DNA of 64,000 nucleotides from Micromonospora halophytica (GCF_900090245.1 NZ_FMDN01000005.1:248001-312000); one strand, 5' to 3'; counted from the stretch's first letter, positions 1-9,504 are shown. A program made the numbers and translations. The notes: generated from the letters alone by a model not told the origin.

Positions 1-833
1 AAGAGCGCGGTGTGCACCAGCAGCAGGTGCAGCTGGTGCAGCGGCACCCGTTCCCGCCAGCCGTCGGTGAGCGGCCACGTCTCCTGGTACGCGGCCATGA
101 CCCGGTCCAGGTGCGGCGGGCCGCCGAAGAGGGCGAGCTGGGCCAGGTCGGTCTCCCGGTGACCGCCGTGCGCCGCCGGGTCGACCAGCCAGGCCCGGTC
201 GTCCGCCCCCCAGAGCACGTTGCCCGGCCACAGGTCACCGTGCACCCGGGCCGGCGGCTCGTCGCCGCCGAACTCCCCGATCCGCGCCACGACCTGCTCG
301 ACCAGGGCGGCCTCCGGGGCGCCGAGCGCGCCGTCGTCCACCGACCTGCGCAGGTACGGAAGGAGCCGCCGCCGCGCGAACCAGTCCGACCACGGCCCCC
401 CGTCGGGGGTGTTGTCCTGCGGCAGCGCGCCGATGAAGCCGGTCCACTCCGCCCCGAACGCGTCCGCGCCGGCCCGGTGCATCCCGGCCAGCTCCCGGCC
501 GAACCGCTCGGCCGCCCCGGGCGACGGCTCGCCCGGCTCGACCCAGTCCAGCGCCAGCAGCTCGGGCAGCGCCACCACCACCTCCGGCACGGCCACCGTG
601 CCCGTCGCGCGCAGCCAGCGCAGCCCGGCGGCCTCGGCGGCGAAGAAGCCCTCCGGCACCGGGCGGCCGGCCCGCTCCGGCCAGGTCTTGGCGAAGACGG
701 AGTGCCCGTCGTCCAGGGTGAGCCGGGAGGCGGCGCAGATGTCCCCGCCGGAGACCGGCGTCTCCCGGATCCGTTGGTGGGTGAGGAAGGTGGGCAGGTG
801 TTCCGGGTGCGCCCGCAGGTACGCCAGGTCCAT
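1..833 (-). CDS. Fructosamine kinase family protein (3' end cut by window)
   Basis: This gene reads leftward off the window, so only about the first 277 residues are visible. It matches the fructosamine/ketosamine-3-kinase family, which phosphorylates sugar-amine adducts on glycated proteins and small molecules and has an aminoglycoside-phosphotransferase fold. The catalytic loop HGDLWPGN lies near residue 200, followed by VDPAAHGGHRETDLA, which carries the metal-binding Asp. A family-typical stretch ending LHQLHLLLVH is close to the C-terminus. The start ATG at 833 follows a -10-like TACCTT by 6 nt, so the mRNA is probably leaderless. It is divergent from the DUF4192 gene. Confidence 0.88.
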   Translation of the reverse strand, partial: MDLAYLRAHPEHLPTFLTHQRIRETPVSGGDICAASRLTLDDGHSVFAKTWPERAGRPVPEGFFAAEAAGLRWLRATGTVAVPEVVVALPELLALDWVEPGEPSPGAAERFGRELAGMHRAGADAFGAEWTGFIGALPQDNTPDGGPWSDWFARRRLLPYLRRSVDDGALGAPEAALVEQVVARIGEFGGDEPPARVHGDLWPGNVLWGADDRAWLVDPAAHGGHRETDLAQLALFGGPPHLDRVMAAYQETWPLTDGWRERVPLHQLHLLLVHTAL

Positions 834-1006
834 CAGCGCAAGGTATCCGCTTCCGGCCGGGTCGGTGGCCCGGGCGTGTCCGCTGTCGCCTTCCGGGACG
901 TGCCGGAACGTCGTGAGCTGCCCGAACACTCTCCGTGTCTGTGGATGGACCGCGTGTCGTCCACAGGGCCTGTCGGGGCCGGTCCGCCGCGCCGCACGCT
1001 GCCCCC

Positions 1007-2059
1007 ATGACCGCGATCGACCGCCCCCGGCTCACCGTCCGTTCCCCCGCCGACCTCGTCGCCGCCGTGCCGTACCTGCTCGGATTCCATCCCGCCGACA
1101 GCGTGGTCGTGGTGGCGATGCGGGGTCGGCGGATCGTCTTCGCCGCCCGTGCCGACCTGCCCGACCGGGACACCGACCCCCGGCTGCCCGCCGGGCACCT
1201 CGGCGACGTCCTCGCCCGGCAGGACGCCGACGCGGCGACCGTGATCGGGTACGGCCCGCCCGGGCGGGTCACCCCCACCGTCGACGCGGTACGCGACGCG
1301 CTGGCCGTCGCCGGCCTGCCCGTGCTGGAGGCGCTGCGGGTGACCGACGGGCGGTACTGGTCGTACCTCTGCGACGGGGTGGACTGCTGCCCGCCCGACG
1401 GCACCCCGTACGACCCGGGCAGCAGCCGGGTCAGTGCGGCGGCGGTCTTCGCCGGCCAGGTCGCCCTGCCGGACCGGGCGGCGCTCACCGCCCTGGTCGC
1501 GCCCGGCGAGGGGCACGATCCGGCGGCGATGCGGCGGGCCGGGAGACGCGCCGAGGGGCGGCTGCTCACCCTGCTGGAGCAGGCACCCGCCGCCGACCTG
1601 CTCGGTGGCCGGTCGGTCCGGGCCGCCGGGGTGGACGCCGTACGGGCCGCCCTGCGCCGGCACCGTCGGGGCGAGCAGCTGACCGACGACGAGGTGGCCT
1701 GGCTGAGCCTGCTCCTGACCCACCTGCCCGTACGCGACCACGCCTGGGAGCGCACCGACGGGCGGGACGAGGACATCAGCCTCTGGAGCGACGTGCTCCG
1801 CCGCGCCGAGGACGAGTTGATCGCCGCTCCGGCCAGCCTGCTCGCCTTCGCCGCGTGGCGGGCCGGCCAGGGCGCGTTGGCGGCGGTGGCGCTGGAGCGG
1901 GCGCTGGCCGTGCACCCCGACTACTCGCTCGCCCACCTCCTCGACGACCTGCTCCGCCGTGGCGTGCCCCCGTCGGAGCTGGACGGCTGGCCGGCGGTGG
2001 GGGAGCCGTCCACGGTGGTCCGCCGCAGGGGCCGTCGTCCCCGCCGCCGCCGGTCCTGA
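1007..2059 (+). CDS. DUF4192 domain-containing protein
   Basis: The 350-residue product matches the actinobacterial DUF4192 family, whose function is unknown. The family opening is clear: RLTVRSPADLVAAVPYLLGF followed by HPADSVVVVA, predicting an alpha/beta core. The C-terminal part is rich in Ala and Arg and includes a stretch resembling a helical repeat around LLAFAAWRAGQGALAAVALERAL. The start at 1007 is preferred over upstream in-frame codons because a CACGCT -10-like hexamer precedes it by 6 nt and family similarity begins just after. Two degenerate DnaA-box-like 9-mers lie in the divergent promoter region at 940-948 and 957-965. Confidence 0.85.
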   Translation: MTAIDRPRLTVRSPADLVAAVPYLLGFHPADSVVVVAMRGRRIVFAARADLPDRDTDPRLPAGHLGDVLARQDADAATVIGYGPPGRVTPTVDAVRDALAVAGLPVLEALRVTDGRYWSYLCDGVDCCPPDGTPYDPGSSRVSAAAVFAGQVALPDRAALTALVAPGEGHDPAAMRRAGRRAEGRLLTLLEQAPAADLLGGRSVRAAGVDAVRAALRRHRRGEQLTDDEVAWLSLLLTHLPVRDHAWERTDGRDEDISLWSDVLRRAEDELIAAPASLLAFAAWRAGQGALAAVALERALAVHPDYSLAHLLDDLLRRGVPPSELDGWPAVGEPSTVVRRRGRRPRRRRS

Positions 2060-2120
2060 CGCCCTTCGCCGGTGCCAGCCCGTCGGCCGGGCGGTCGTCC
2101 GTTCCGCCGTCGAAGTGCCT

Positions 2121-2975
2121 TCAGGGCTTGATCCGGTGCGCTCCCGTGTAGATGTTCATCGACCGTCCCCGGAGGAACCCGACGAGCGTCATCCCCGCCT
2201 CCTCGGCCAGGTCGGCCGCGAGGGTGCTCGGGGCGGAGACCGCCGCGAGCAGCGGCAGCCCGGCCATCCACGCCTTCTGGGTCAGCTCGAAGCTGGCCCG
2301 GCCGGAGACCAGCAGGAGGTGTCCGGCCAGTGGCAGCCGACGCTGGCGTACCGCCCAGCCGACCACCTTGTCCACGGCGTTGTGCCGGCCGACGTCCTCG
2401 CGCAGCGCCACGAGTCCCCCGTCGGGGTCGAACAGGCCGGCCGCGTGCAGCCCGCCGGTGCGGTCGAAGGTGCGCTGCGCCGCCCGCAGCCGGTCGGGCA
2501 GTTCGGCCAGGAGCCCGGCGGGCACGGTGAGCGGGTCGTCCGCGACGGCGAAGCGGGACCGGGTCCGGACGGCGTCGATGCTGGCCTTGCCGCAGACCCC
2601 ACAGGAACTGGTGGTGTGGAAGTTCCGGGTCGGGTCGGTGACCGGTGCCGGCACGCCGGGGGCGAGCACCACGTCCACCACGTTGTACGTGTTCGGCGTC
2701 TCCGCGCCGGCGCAGAGCTGAGCGGTGCGCACGTCCTCGTCCGAGCGGATCAGCCCTTCGGTGAGCAGGAATCCGATCGCCAGGTCGAGGTCGTCCCCGG
2801 GGGTCCGCATGGTCACCGTCAGCGGGCGTCGCCGCCCCGGGCCGGCCGGACCGACCCGGATCTCCAACGGCTCCTCCACCGCCAGCGTGTCCGGCCGGCG
2901 CAGCACCGCCCGCCCGTCGACCGCCGCGTCGAGGTCGATCCGGAGCACACCCCGCCGGTCAGTCGCCCGTCCCAT
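2121..2975 (-). CDS. fdhD: FdhD, formate dehydrogenase accessory sulfurtransferase
   Basis: The 284-residue product is FdhD, which passes sulfur from a cysteine desulfurase to the molybdenum cofactor of formate dehydrogenase-type enzymes. The essential loop CGVCGK lies near residue 130 with both cysteines. Conserved blocks [33 protein letters not shown] and [12 protein letters not shown] are in order. The ATG at 2975 is chosen because similarity begins right after it. The same reading frame stays open far upstream, but that part is antisense to other genes. It is divergent from mobA, which also serves molybdenum-cofactor maturation. No formate dehydrogenase structural gene is visible in the window. 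Confidence 0.95.
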   Translation of the reverse strand: MGRATDRRGVLRIDLDAAVDGRAVLRRPDTLAVEEPLEIRVGPAGPGRRRPLTVTMRTPGDDLDLAIGFLLTEGLIRSDEDVRTAQLCAGAETPNTYNVVDVVLAPGVPAPVTDPTRNFHTTSSCGVCGKASIDAVRTRSRFAVADDPLTVPAGLLAELPDRLRAAQRTFDRTGGLHAAGLFDPDGGLVALREDVGRHNAVDKVVGWAVRQRRLPLAGHLLLVSGRASFELTQKAWMAGLPLLAAVSAPSTLAADLAEEAGMTLVGFLRGRSMNIYTGAHRIKP

Positions 2976-3171
2976 CCCGCCATCCTGCCCCGCCGCCGCG
3001 ACCGCCCGCGCGGCGACGTCCGCCGGATCCGGCCGTGCCGGTTGTCGTCGATCGTGGGGTCCGGGTGTGCCGGTGCCGCCACCTGCCGCGATTCGTGCCG
3101 GGTGGCCGGGTGGACGCGGCAGGAGGCGGTCCGGGGGTCGGCCGGGTCGGGGGCGCGGATACGGTGGCCGG

Positions 3172-3774
3172 GTGACGGCGTACGCGGCGGTGGTGCTCGC
3201 GGGTGGCGCGGCCCGGCGGATGGGCGGGCGGGACAAGCCCGGCGTACCGGTGGGCGGCCTGCCCATGCGGGAGCGGGTGCTGGCGGCGGTCGCCGACGCG
3301 GCCCCGCGCGTCCTGGTCGGGCCGGGCGGCCCGGTCCCCGACGGCGTCCTGGTGACCCGGGAGCAGCCGCCCGGCGGTGGCCCGGTGGCCGCCACCGCGG
3401 CCGGTCTCGCCCCGCTGCGCCCCGGTACGCCCACCGTCGCCCTGCTCGCTGCCGACCTGCCCCTGCTCACCCGGGAGGCGGTCGCCACCCTCCGCGCCGA
3501 GCTGGACGCGGACCGGGACGCCGACGGGGTGTGCCTCGTCGACGACCGGGGGCGGCGGCAGCCGCTCTGCGGGATGTGGCGGGTGGTGCCGTTGCGGGCC
3601 GCGCTCGACCGGCTCACCGCCCGCCGGGGCGGGACGATCGACGGGGCCTCGATGCGGGAGCTGCTCGCCGAACTGACCGTGCGCGACCTGCCGTGGTCCG
3701 GCAGCGGCCCGCCGCCGTGGTTCGACTGCGACACTGACTCGGACGTACGCCGGGCGGAGGAGTGGACACGATGA
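3172..3774 (+). CDS. mobA: MobA-like molybdenum cofactor guanylyltransferase
   Basis: The 200-residue product resembles MobA, which transfers GMP from GTP to molybdopterin. The nucleotide-binding signature [15 protein letters not shown] is at residues 9-23, and a later LLAADLPLL segment carries the metal-binding Asp. The GTG start at 3172 sits 6 nt after a TACGGT -10-like hexamer, which favours a leaderless start. It is divergent from fdhD and overlaps the following DUF6457 gene by 4 bp, so all three are likely one molybdoenzyme maturation unit. A generic nucleotidyltransferase role cannot be excluded, because MobA, CofC and MocA share this fold. Confidence 0.85.
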   Translation: MTAYAAVVLAGGAARRMGGRDKPGVPVGGLPMRERVLAAVADAAPRVLVGPGGPVPDGVLVTREQPPGGGPVAATAAGLAPLRPGTPTVALLAADLPLLTREAVATLRAELDADRDADGVCLVDDRGRRQPLCGMWRVVPLRAALDRLTARRGGTIDGASMRELLAELTVRDLPWSGSGPPPWFDCDTDSDVRRAEEWTR

Positions 3775-4025
3775 CGGTGATGGACGACTGGGTGACGGCG
3801 GCCTGCGCCGAGCTGGGGCTGGACCCGGCCGACGTGCCGGTGCCGACGGTGCTGGAGCTGGCCAAGGACGTGGCGCACCAGGTGCTGCGGCCGGGTGCGC
3901 CGGTCAGCGCGTACCTGCTCGGGATCGTCGTCGGGCGCGGCGCGGACCCGGTGGAGGCGGCGGCCCGGCTGAGCGCGCTGGCCGGGACGTGGCCGGTCGA
4001 GCTGGGCGGCGAACGCTCCGAGTGA
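3771..4025 (+). CDS. DUF6457 domain-containing small protein
   Basis: The 84-residue protein fits the DUF6457 family, small acidic helical proteins often found beside mobA/fdhD in actinobacteria. Visible features are a leading MDDWV and a central [25 protein letters not shown]. The ATG at 3771 overlaps the mobA stop as ATGA, so translational coupling is likely; an in-frame GTG at 3762 is possible. Neighbourhood suggests a role in molybdenum-cofactor supply, but no catalytic motif is visible. Confidence 0.8.
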   Translation: MTVMDDWVTAACAELGLDPADVPVPTVLELAKDVAHQVLRPGAPVSAYLLGIVVGRGADPVEAAARLSALAGTWPVELGGERSE

Positions 4026-4118
4026 GCCCCGGCCCGTCCGGGTTGTCCGATCCCGGTCGCGGTGGATTCGTTCCCCGGGCCGGCGTGGGTAGGGTGACCT
4101 TGACGGACGGAGGCGATC

Positions 4119-5225
4119 ATGACGGCGGAGCACCCCTCGAAGCCGGCGACTGGTCAGCCCGGCGCATCGCCGGAACATCACGAGTCGGTCCTGCTGGACG
4201 AGCCGACCACGGCCGACCTGCGGGCCAAGGTCACCGAGGCGTGGCGGGAGTTCGCCCGGGCACTGGCCGAGCGGCTGCGCGACCTGCCTGCCGGGGCGCA
4301 CCTCGAACTGACCCTCGACCCCACCGCCTCCGGCACCGGTGACGCCGTCTACTCGGTGAGCGTGGACGTGGCCGAGGGCCGGGTCGCCGCGCGGGCCGTC
4401 GGCAACGCCACCCTGCCGCAGGGCTACCGGCTGGACCGGGCCGCCGTGGCGGACATGATCGCGCTGGGCTGGTCGCCGCCCGGCGTGCTGGCCGGCTCGG
4501 GCGAGGACTTCGGCCTGGAGGGCTCGACGGAGGACGCGAGCAAGCTCGCCGCGCTGCTCTCCCGCACCCTGCGCGACGTCTACGGCGCCCCGCACCCGGC
4601 GTTCCTGGTCTATCTGGTGCACGACGCGGAGGGGGAGTCGCTGCCGGTCGAGCCGCTCGGCACGGCGCGCAGCGAGTTCGGCCCCGACCGGGACGTGGAG
4701 GCCGACCTGGACGAGGCGCTGGCCGCCGCGGCGACCGCGCAGGGCGGCGACAACGACGTCCTGGCCCTGGAGGAGCGGGTCCGCACGGTCGTGTCGACCA
4801 TGCTGAAGTCGAAGTCCGACGCGCTCCAGGTCGACTCCGACGGCGACATCAACATCCGCGCCGGGTCGGCCATGGTCTTCGTCCGGGTACGCGACAACCC
4901 GCCGCTGGTCGACGTCTTCTCCCCGGTGCTCACCGAGGTCGAGCCGACCGAGCGTCTCTACGTGAAGCTCTCGGAGTTGACCAACCGGATGCCGATCGGC
5001 CGGCTCTACTGCGCCGACGACACCGTCTGGGCGTCCATCCCCGTCTTCGGCCGGAACTTCCAGGCCACCCACCTGATGCTCGCGGTGCAGGTGATGACCG
5101 GGCTGGCCGACGAGTTGGACGACCGGCTGCACGGGGAGTTCGGCGGTAAGCGGTTCTTCGGCGAGGGTGACAAGCCGGGCCGCCCGGCGGCGGAGTCCGA
5201 CCACCGCACCGGCATGTATCTCTGA
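4119..5225 (+). CDS. TY-Chap/YbjN-type peptide-binding chaperone-like protein
   Basis: The 368-residue cytoplasmic protein appears to have two related halves. The N-terminal half (about 25-190) resembles the TY-Chap domain, and the C-terminal half (about 210-350) resembles a YbjN/CesT-like fold with [19 protein letters not shown] and [10 protein letters not shown]. Proteins of this class are proposed to bind partner peptides; no enzymatic motif is seen. A GGAGGCG ribosome-binding site sits 4-5 nt before the ATG, and a TAGGGT -10-like element lies near 4088. It stands alone and converges with the Lrp regulator. Confidence 0.7.
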   Translation: MTAEHPSKPATGQPGASPEHHESVLLDEPTTADLRAKVTEAWREFARALAERLRDLPAGAHLELTLDPTASGTGDAVYSVSVDVAEGRVAARAVGNATLPQGYRLDRAAVADMIALGWSPPGVLAGSGEDFGLEGSTEDASKLAALLSRTLRDVYGAPHPAFLVYLVHDAEGESLPVEPLGTARSEFGPDRDVEADLDEALAAAATAQGGDNDVLALEERVRTVVSTMLKSKSDALQVDSDGDINIRAGSAMVFVRVRDNPPLVDVFSPVLTEVEPTERLYVKLSELTNRMPIGRLYCADDTVWASIPVFGRNFQATHLMLAVQVMTGLADELDDRLHGEFGGKRFFGEGDKPGRPAAESDHRTGMYL

Positions 5226-5248
5226 CCCCCGTCCCGCCGGCACGGCAC

Positions 5249-5266
5249 GGCGGCCGCACGGCCGCC
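5249..5266. terminator. Short hairpin between convergent genes
   Basis: GGCGGCCG at 5249-5256 pairs with CGGCCGCC at 5259-5266. It lies 23 nt past the TY-Chap stop and 35 nt before the end of the convergent Lrp gene. There is no T tract, as is usual in this GC range. The stem is short and the 2-nt loop would have to open by a pair. Confidence 0.4.
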
Positions 5267-5300
5267 AGTCGACGGCCGGAGGCCGACCTCGGGTCGAGGG

Positions 5301-5759
5301 TCAGGTCGTGGACGGGCCGACGCCGGGGGACTCGACGAGCCGGGAGAGCACGATGGTGCTCCGGGTGGAGGTCACGAACGACTCCGCCCGCAGCCGTTCC
5401 AGGGCCTCCTCCAGGTGGGAGATGTCGGCCGCGCGCAGGTGCACGAGGGCGTCCGCCTCCCCGGAGACGGTGTACGCCCCGACCACCTCGGGGTGTCGTC
5501 GGGCGGCCACCCCGATCTGGGCGGGCGTGGTCCGGCCGGCGCAGAAGAGTTCGACGAAGGCCTCCGTGGTCCACCCCACGGCGGCCGGGTCGACCACCGC
5601 CGTGAACCCGCGGATCACCCCGGTGGCGCGCAGCCGGTCGACCCGTCTCTTCACCGCCGGAGCGGAGAGTGACACCCGGGTCCCGATGTCTGCGTACGAG
5701 GCGCGGGCATCTGCCACGAGCAACGCAATGATTCGCTGGTCGACCGCATCTATCTGCAA
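5301..5759 (-). CDS. Lrp/AsnC family transcriptional regulator
   Basis: The 152-residue product has the standard layout: an AsnC-type winged helix-turn-helix at about 1-60 (DAVDQRIIALLVADARASYADIG then LSAPAVKRRVDRL) and a RAM/ligand-binding domain at about 65-140 (TAVVDPAAVGW, VVGAYTVSGEADALVHL). Such regulators sense amino acids and commonly control the divergent gene. Here that gene is ddaH, 68 bp away, so control of arginine or methylarginine breakdown is likely. A TTG start at 5759 is chosen because GAGG lies 8 nt before it; a TTG at 5780 is an alternative without a ribosome-binding site. Confidence 0.92.
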   Translation of the reverse strand: MQIDAVDQRIIALLVADARASYADIGTRVSLSAPAVKRRVDRLRATGVIRGFTAVVDPAAVGWTTEAFVELFCAGRTTPAQIGVAARRHPEVVGAYTVSGEADALVHLRAADISHLEEALERLRAESFVTSTRSTIVLSRLVESPGVGPSTT

Positions 5760-5827
5760 CGTTCCGCCCTCAAGAAGCAAGAGTTCTGGCTGTTACCAAA
5801 GTTCTACGCTACCTACCCTTGGTCACC

Positions 5828-6652
5828 GTGAACCAGCAGCGAGTCCCGCGAAAGCGGACATATCTCATGTGCTCGCCCGAGCACTTCGCCGTCGAGTACG
5901 CGATCAACCCGTGGATGGACGTCACGACGCCCGTCGACGCGGAGCTGGCGGTCAAGCAGTGGGACCGCCTGCGGGAGACCCTGGTCGGGCTCGGTCACGA
6001 CGTCTACCTGCTCACCCCCGGGGCGGGGTTGCCGGACATGGTCTTCGCGGCCAACGGCGCCTTCGTGGTGGACGGCACGGTCTACGGCGCCCGGTTCAAG
6101 CACGAGCAGCGGACCGCCGAGGCCGCCGCGCACCGGGCCTTCTACGAGTCGCAGGGCTGGCGGTTCATCGCGCCGAGCGAGACCAACGAGGGTGAGGGCG
6201 ACTTCGCCTACCTGCCGGACGCGCACGGTGGCCTGATCCTCGCGGGCCACGGCTTCCGCACCGAGCTGCCGGCGCACGCCGAGGCGCAGGAGGCGCTCGG
6301 CCGGCCGGTGGTCTCGCTGCGCCTGGTCGACCCGCGCTTCTACCACCTGGACGTGGCGCTCGCCTCGATCGACGACAGCAACGTCGTCTACTACCCGGGG
6401 GCCTTCTCGGCGGCCAGCCAGCGCGTGCTCGCCCAGCTCTTCCCGGACGCGGTGGTCGCGGACGACTCCGACGCGCTGGCCTTCGGCCTGAACCTGGTCA
6501 GTGACGGGCTCAACGTCGTGCTCAACAGCGAGGCCACCCGGCTGGCCGGCAAGCTGAAGGCGGCCGGCTACCACCCGGTCCCGGTCGAGCTGGCCGAGCT
6601 GAAGAAGGGCGGCGGCAGCGTGAAGTGCTGCATCGCCGAGCTGCGCCACTGA
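5828..6652 (+). CDS. ddaH: Dimethylargininase-type amidinotransferase-superfamily hydrolase
   Basis: The 274-residue product belongs to the DDAH/arginine-deiminase superfamily, which hydrolyses methylated arginine or related guanidines to citrulline. The superfamily elements are visible: DMVFAANGAFVVDG near the N-terminus with the substrate-binding Asp, NEGEGDFAY, the catalytic-His region RFYHLDVALA, and a C-terminal KGGGSVKCCIAEL with the nucleophilic Cys. The GTG start at 5828 follows a TACCCT -10 hexamer by 8 nt, indicating a leaderless mRNA; a TTG at 5819 would overlap that hexamer. It is divergent from an Lrp regulator. No rocD follows, although that pairing is common in actinobacteria. 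Confidence 0.88.
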   Translation: MNQQRVPRKRTYLMCSPEHFAVEYAINPWMDVTTPVDAELAVKQWDRLRETLVGLGHDVYLLTPGAGLPDMVFAANGAFVVDGTVYGARFKHEQRTAEAAAHRAFYESQGWRFIAPSETNEGEGDFAYLPDAHGGLILAGHGFRTELPAHAEAQEALGRPVVSLRLVDPRFYHLDVALASIDDSNVVYYPGAFSAASQRVLAQLFPDAVVADDSDALAFGLNLVSDGLNVVLNSEATRLAGKLKAAGYHPVPVELAELKKGGGSVKCCIAELRH

Positions 6653-6670
6653 CCCGTCCGCGACGACGTG

Positions 6671-6701
6671 CGAAGGGCCGGCCCTCAGGGCCGGCCCTTC
6701 G
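6671..6701. terminator. Bidirectional terminator hairpin
   Basis: A perfect 14-bp stem (CGAAGGGCCGGCCC with its complement) encloses the 3-nt loop TCA. It lies between the stop of ddaH (6652) and the end of the convergent substrate-binding protein gene (6717), so it can serve both. Confidence 0.8.
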
Positions 6702-6716
6702 GCGTACCGGGGGTGC

Positions 6717-7943
6717 TCAGCCGAGCGTGGCGACCTCACTGATCATCACGTTGGAGAGCAGCCGTCCGTCGAGCTGGACGGTGCGCAGGTACCACTTCTG
6801 TTGCGGGGTGCGTGGCTGGTTGAACTGCCACACGCCGCGCGGGCTGTCGATCTGGCCGATCTTGCCGAGGGCCAGGTTGACCTGCTGCGGGGTCGGGTCC
6901 GGCCCGGCCAGGCGGATCGCCTTGTCGAGCACCTGCGCGGCGTCGTACGAGGCCATCGCGTAGGTGCTGGGGGAGACGTTGTACGTCTTGCGGTACGCCG
7001 AGGCGAAGAGCCGGTTGGCGGCGTTGTTCAGGTCGGCCGAGTAGTTCGACGCGGTCTGGATCGTCCCGGGCAGCAGGTTGTCGTCGTCGTCCAGCAGCAC
7101 CCCGCGTACCTCGTTGAGGACGTTGCCCTCGGTCAGGAAGCCGGGCGCGTAGAGCGGCCCGGTGTAGGCCGGCCGGGTGCGCCGCAGCTGCCGGATGAAC
7201 TGGATCGCGGCCTGGCCGGTGAAGTGGCAGAAGAGCGCGTCGGGGTCGCGGTCGAGTGCCGCGCGGATGTCGCCGGCGTAGGTGTTCTCGCCGGGGTTGG
7301 CGGAGGCCTTGGCCCAGATCGGTTCGCCGGCGATGCGCGGGTCGTCGATGCCGAATGCCTGGCGGAAGCCCTGCACCACGTCGAGGCTGCCGCCACCCTC
7401 GGGGGCGATGATGACGACCCTGCTGCCGGGCGGCATCCGCTCCTTCAGGTAACCGCCGAGCGCCCGGCCCGGCTCGTCCAGCACGTACGAGGTGCGCCAG
7501 ATGTAGACCACGCTCTGCAGGCTGACCGGTGAGGCGTTCGACCCGATCAGGGGCACCCGGGCCTTCTCCACGATGTCGCGGATGCCCGACATCACCACCG
7601 GGTTGGCCACCCCGGTGAGGGCGAGCACACCCTGTTTGAGCAGGCCGTTGACGGCGGCCTGGCCGGTCTTGGCGGTGTCGCCCTCGTCCCGCTTCTCCAG
7701 GGTCACCGGGTGCCCGCCCAGGCGTTGGTCGTGCATCGCCAGGTAGAGCTCGAAGCCGTTGACCATGTCCTGGCCGACGGCCTTGCCCGCGCCGCTCTCG
7801 GGCGCGACGAGGCCGATCTTGATCGGGGAGCCGTCCGCTACCGTCTCGCCGCCGTCGTCGTCGGTGCCGCAGCCGGCGACCAGCCCGGTGGTACCGAGCG
7901 CGGCCAGCAGTTGGAGGGCGCGCCTGCGGTTCATGTGCGACAC
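6717..7943 (-). CDS. Branched-chain amino-acid-type ABC transporter substrate-binding lipoprotein
   Basis: The 408-residue product is a periplasmic-binding protein of the Leu/Ile/Val-binding family (type I fold). The N-terminus has a Tat-like twin arginine (NRRRALQLLAAL) followed by a lipobox ending GCGTDDDG, so it is probably exported folded and lipid-anchored. Core features include PIKIGLVAPESGAGKAVGQD and a hinge pattern through GVANPVVMSGI. No permease or ATPase genes are adjacent, so it is an orphan binding protein whose ligand cannot be read from context. The GTG at 7943 has GGAAGGA upstream. It lies 30 bp after the hydrolase gene on the same strand and may be co-transcribed. Confidence 0.9.
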   Translation of the reverse strand: MSHMNRRRALQLLAALGTTGLVAGCGTDDDGGETVADGSPIKIGLVAPESGAGKAVGQDMVNGFELYLAMHDQRLGGHPVTLEKRDEGDTAKTGQAAVNGLLKQGVLALTGVANPVVMSGIRDIVEKARVPLIGSNASPVSLQSVVYIWRTSYVLDEPGRALGGYLKERMPPGSRVVIIAPEGGGSLDVVQGFRQAFGIDDPRIAGEPIWAKASANPGENTYAGDIRAALDRDPDALFCHFTGQAAIQFIRQLRRTRPAYTGPLYAPGFLTEGNVLNEVRGVLLDDDDNLLPGTIQTASNYSADLNNAANRLFASAYRKTYNVSPSTYAMASYDAAQVLDKAIRLAGPDPTPQQVNLALGKIGQIDSPRGVWQFNQPRTPQQKWYLRTVQLDGRLLSNVMISEVATLG

Positions 7944-7973
7944 CGAAAATCCTTCCGGGAACGTTGCGGGGCG

Positions 7974-8819
7974 TCACCGCCCCTCCGGCGTTCTACCTGG
8001 TCGGCGACGCTGCGTCAATGGCTCTTGATCTTCCTGGAGCGACTGCAACGCATCCCTGACCTGCGGCCAGGCGTCCGAATCGGGATCGATGAGGCCGAAG
8101 TGTTCACATTCCGGCAGTTCAACCAGCATGACGTCACCGCCCGCCGCCCGCGCGGCGGCGACGTAGTCCCGGCTCATCGCCACCGGCACCTGTCGATCCC
8201 GCACACCGTGGCAAATCACTGTCCGTGTCGGTGGGGGCACCAGTGCCCGTGGATCGGCGGCCGCGTAACGGTCGGGGTGCTCGCTCGGGCCGCCGCCGAG
8301 CAGCGCGGCCACCGCACCGGCGTCCAGGTCCAGCCGGTACGCCTCGGCGAGGTCGGCGATCGGGGCCAGCGCCAGCACGCCGCGTACGGCGGCCGGGGCG
8401 TGCGCCGCGACGTGGAGCGCGAGGTGCCCGCCGGCCGAGTGGCCGAGCAGCAGCGGCGGCCCGGCGGCCACCCGGCCGGGCAGCGCCCGCCCCGCCAGCC
8501 CGGGCAGCGCCGTCACCCCGGCCAGCACGTCGGTGAGGGTGCCCGGCCAGCCGCCGCCCGGCTGCCCGGTGCGCCGGTACTCGACCTGGGCCACCGGCCA
8601 GCCGAGCCCGGCCAGCGCCGCGGCCAGCGGGCCGGTGTGGGTGCGGTCGTACTCGGCCCGCCAGAAGCCGCCGTGCAGGATCGCGACCAGCGGCCGGAGC
8701 GGGCCGTCGCCGGTCGGGTGGCGCAGGTCGACGATCTGGTCCGGATGGTCCCCGTAGGCCACGGTCGCATCGGGCGGTGGCGCGGGGCGGGTGAGCACTT
8801 CGCGCGGGTCGGCGGACAT
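7974..8819 (-). CDS. Alpha/beta hydrolase, kynurenine-formamidase-like
   Basis: The 281-residue product is an alpha/beta hydrolase. The oxyanion-hole motif HGGFW is at about residue 49, the nucleophile elbow GHSAGGHLA near 140, a catalytic-Asp candidate in VRDRQVP, and a catalytic His in ECEHFGLIDP. The HGGFW and GHSAGG combination is typical of arylformamidase-like and esterase enzymes, but the neighbourhood has no tryptophan-catabolism genes, so the substrate is unknown. The ATG at 8819 follows a TACCGT -10-like hexamer by 7 nt, suggesting a leaderless mRNA. Confidence 0.88.
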   Translation of the reverse strand: MSADPREVLTRPAPPPDATVAYGDHPDQIVDLRHPTGDGPLRPLVAILHGGFWRAEYDRTHTGPLAAALAGLGWPVAQVEYRRTGQPGGGWPGTLTDVLAGVTALPGLAGRALPGRVAAGPPLLLGHSAGGHLALHVAAHAPAAVRGVLALAPIADLAEAYRLDLDAGAVAALLGGGPSEHPDRYAAADPRALVPPPTRTVICHGVRDRQVPVAMSRDYVAAARAAGGDVMLVELPECEHFGLIDPDSDAWPQVRDALQSLQEDQEPLTQRRRPGRTPEGR

Positions 8820-8909
8820 GTCGGCGACGGTAGCGCGCCCCGCCGGTGGCCGGCGGCGGTGACCGGTCCCACCGCGTGCGGCTCTCGAGGGTGGGTAAAG
8901 ATGGGTGCC

Positions 8910-9500
8910 ATGACCGAAGCGCACTCCGCTGGACAGAACGACGAGCCGGGCCGCGACGACACCGGGCACTCCGGCACCGTGGTGGTGATCGGACCGGACG
9001 GCCGCCCGGTCGGCACCGTGCAGACCGACGACCAGGCGGGCGAGGACCCGGCCCGCCTGGTCGAGCAGCCCGCCAAGGTGATGCGGATCGGCAGCATGAT
9101 CAAGCAGCTGCTGGAAGAGGTCAAGGCCGCTCCGCTGGACGACGCCAGCCGGCACCGGCTGCGGGAGATCCACGAGCGGTCGATCGTCGAGCTCAAGGAG
9201 GGCCTCGCCCCCGAGTTGCGCGAGGAGCTGGAGCGGATCTCGCTGCCCTTCACCGAGGAGAAGGCCCCCAGTGAGGGCGAGCTGCGGATCGCCCACGCGC
9301 AGCTGGTCGGCTGGCTGGAGGGGCTGTTCCACGGCATCCAGGCGGCGCTGGTCGCGCAGCAGATGGCGGCCCGGGTGCAGCTGGAGCAGATGCGCTCCGG
9401 CCGGCAGGCGCTGCCCAGCGGCCCGGCCGGGATGATGCCCGGCATGCCGGGCATGGGCCAGCCGCAGGGCGGGGAGCACAACACCGGCCAGTACCTCTGA
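8910..9500 (+). CDS. bpa: Bacterial proteasome activator Bpa/PafE
   Basis: The 196-residue protein matches Bpa (PafE), an ATP-independent ring-shaped activator that opens the 20S proteasome gate for unfolded substrates. It has a disordered acidic N-terminus, a helical core at about 60-170 (VMRIGSMIKQLLEEVK, IHERSIVELKEGLAPELREELERI, LVGWLEGLFHGIQAALVAQQMAARVQLEQM) and a Met/Gly/Pro-rich tail. It ends exactly in GQYL, the C-terminal motif that docks into proteasome alpha-ring pockets. An in-frame ATG at 8901 is an alternative start. No proteasome genes are adjacent. It converges with the HAD pair, with only 4 bp between stops. Confidence 0.92.
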   Translation: MTEAHSAGQNDEPGRDDTGHSGTVVVIGPDGRPVGTVQTDDQAGEDPARLVEQPAKVMRIGSMIKQLLEEVKAAPLDDASRHRLREIHERSIVELKEGLAPELREELERISLPFTEEKAPSEGELRIAHAQLVGWLEGLFHGIQAALVAQQMAARVQLEQMRSGRQALPSGPAGMMPGMPGMGQPQGGEHNTGQYL

Positions 9501-9504
9501 CCGG

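Noticed and set aside
2976-5243. Long minus-strand open frame (about 1040 codons) running into fdhD
   Set aside because: Only the part from 2975 to 2121 matches FdhD. The upstream 2.2 kb is antisense to mobA, DUF6457 and the TY-Chap gene and is Arg-rich, as expected for a shadow frame in high-GC DNA.
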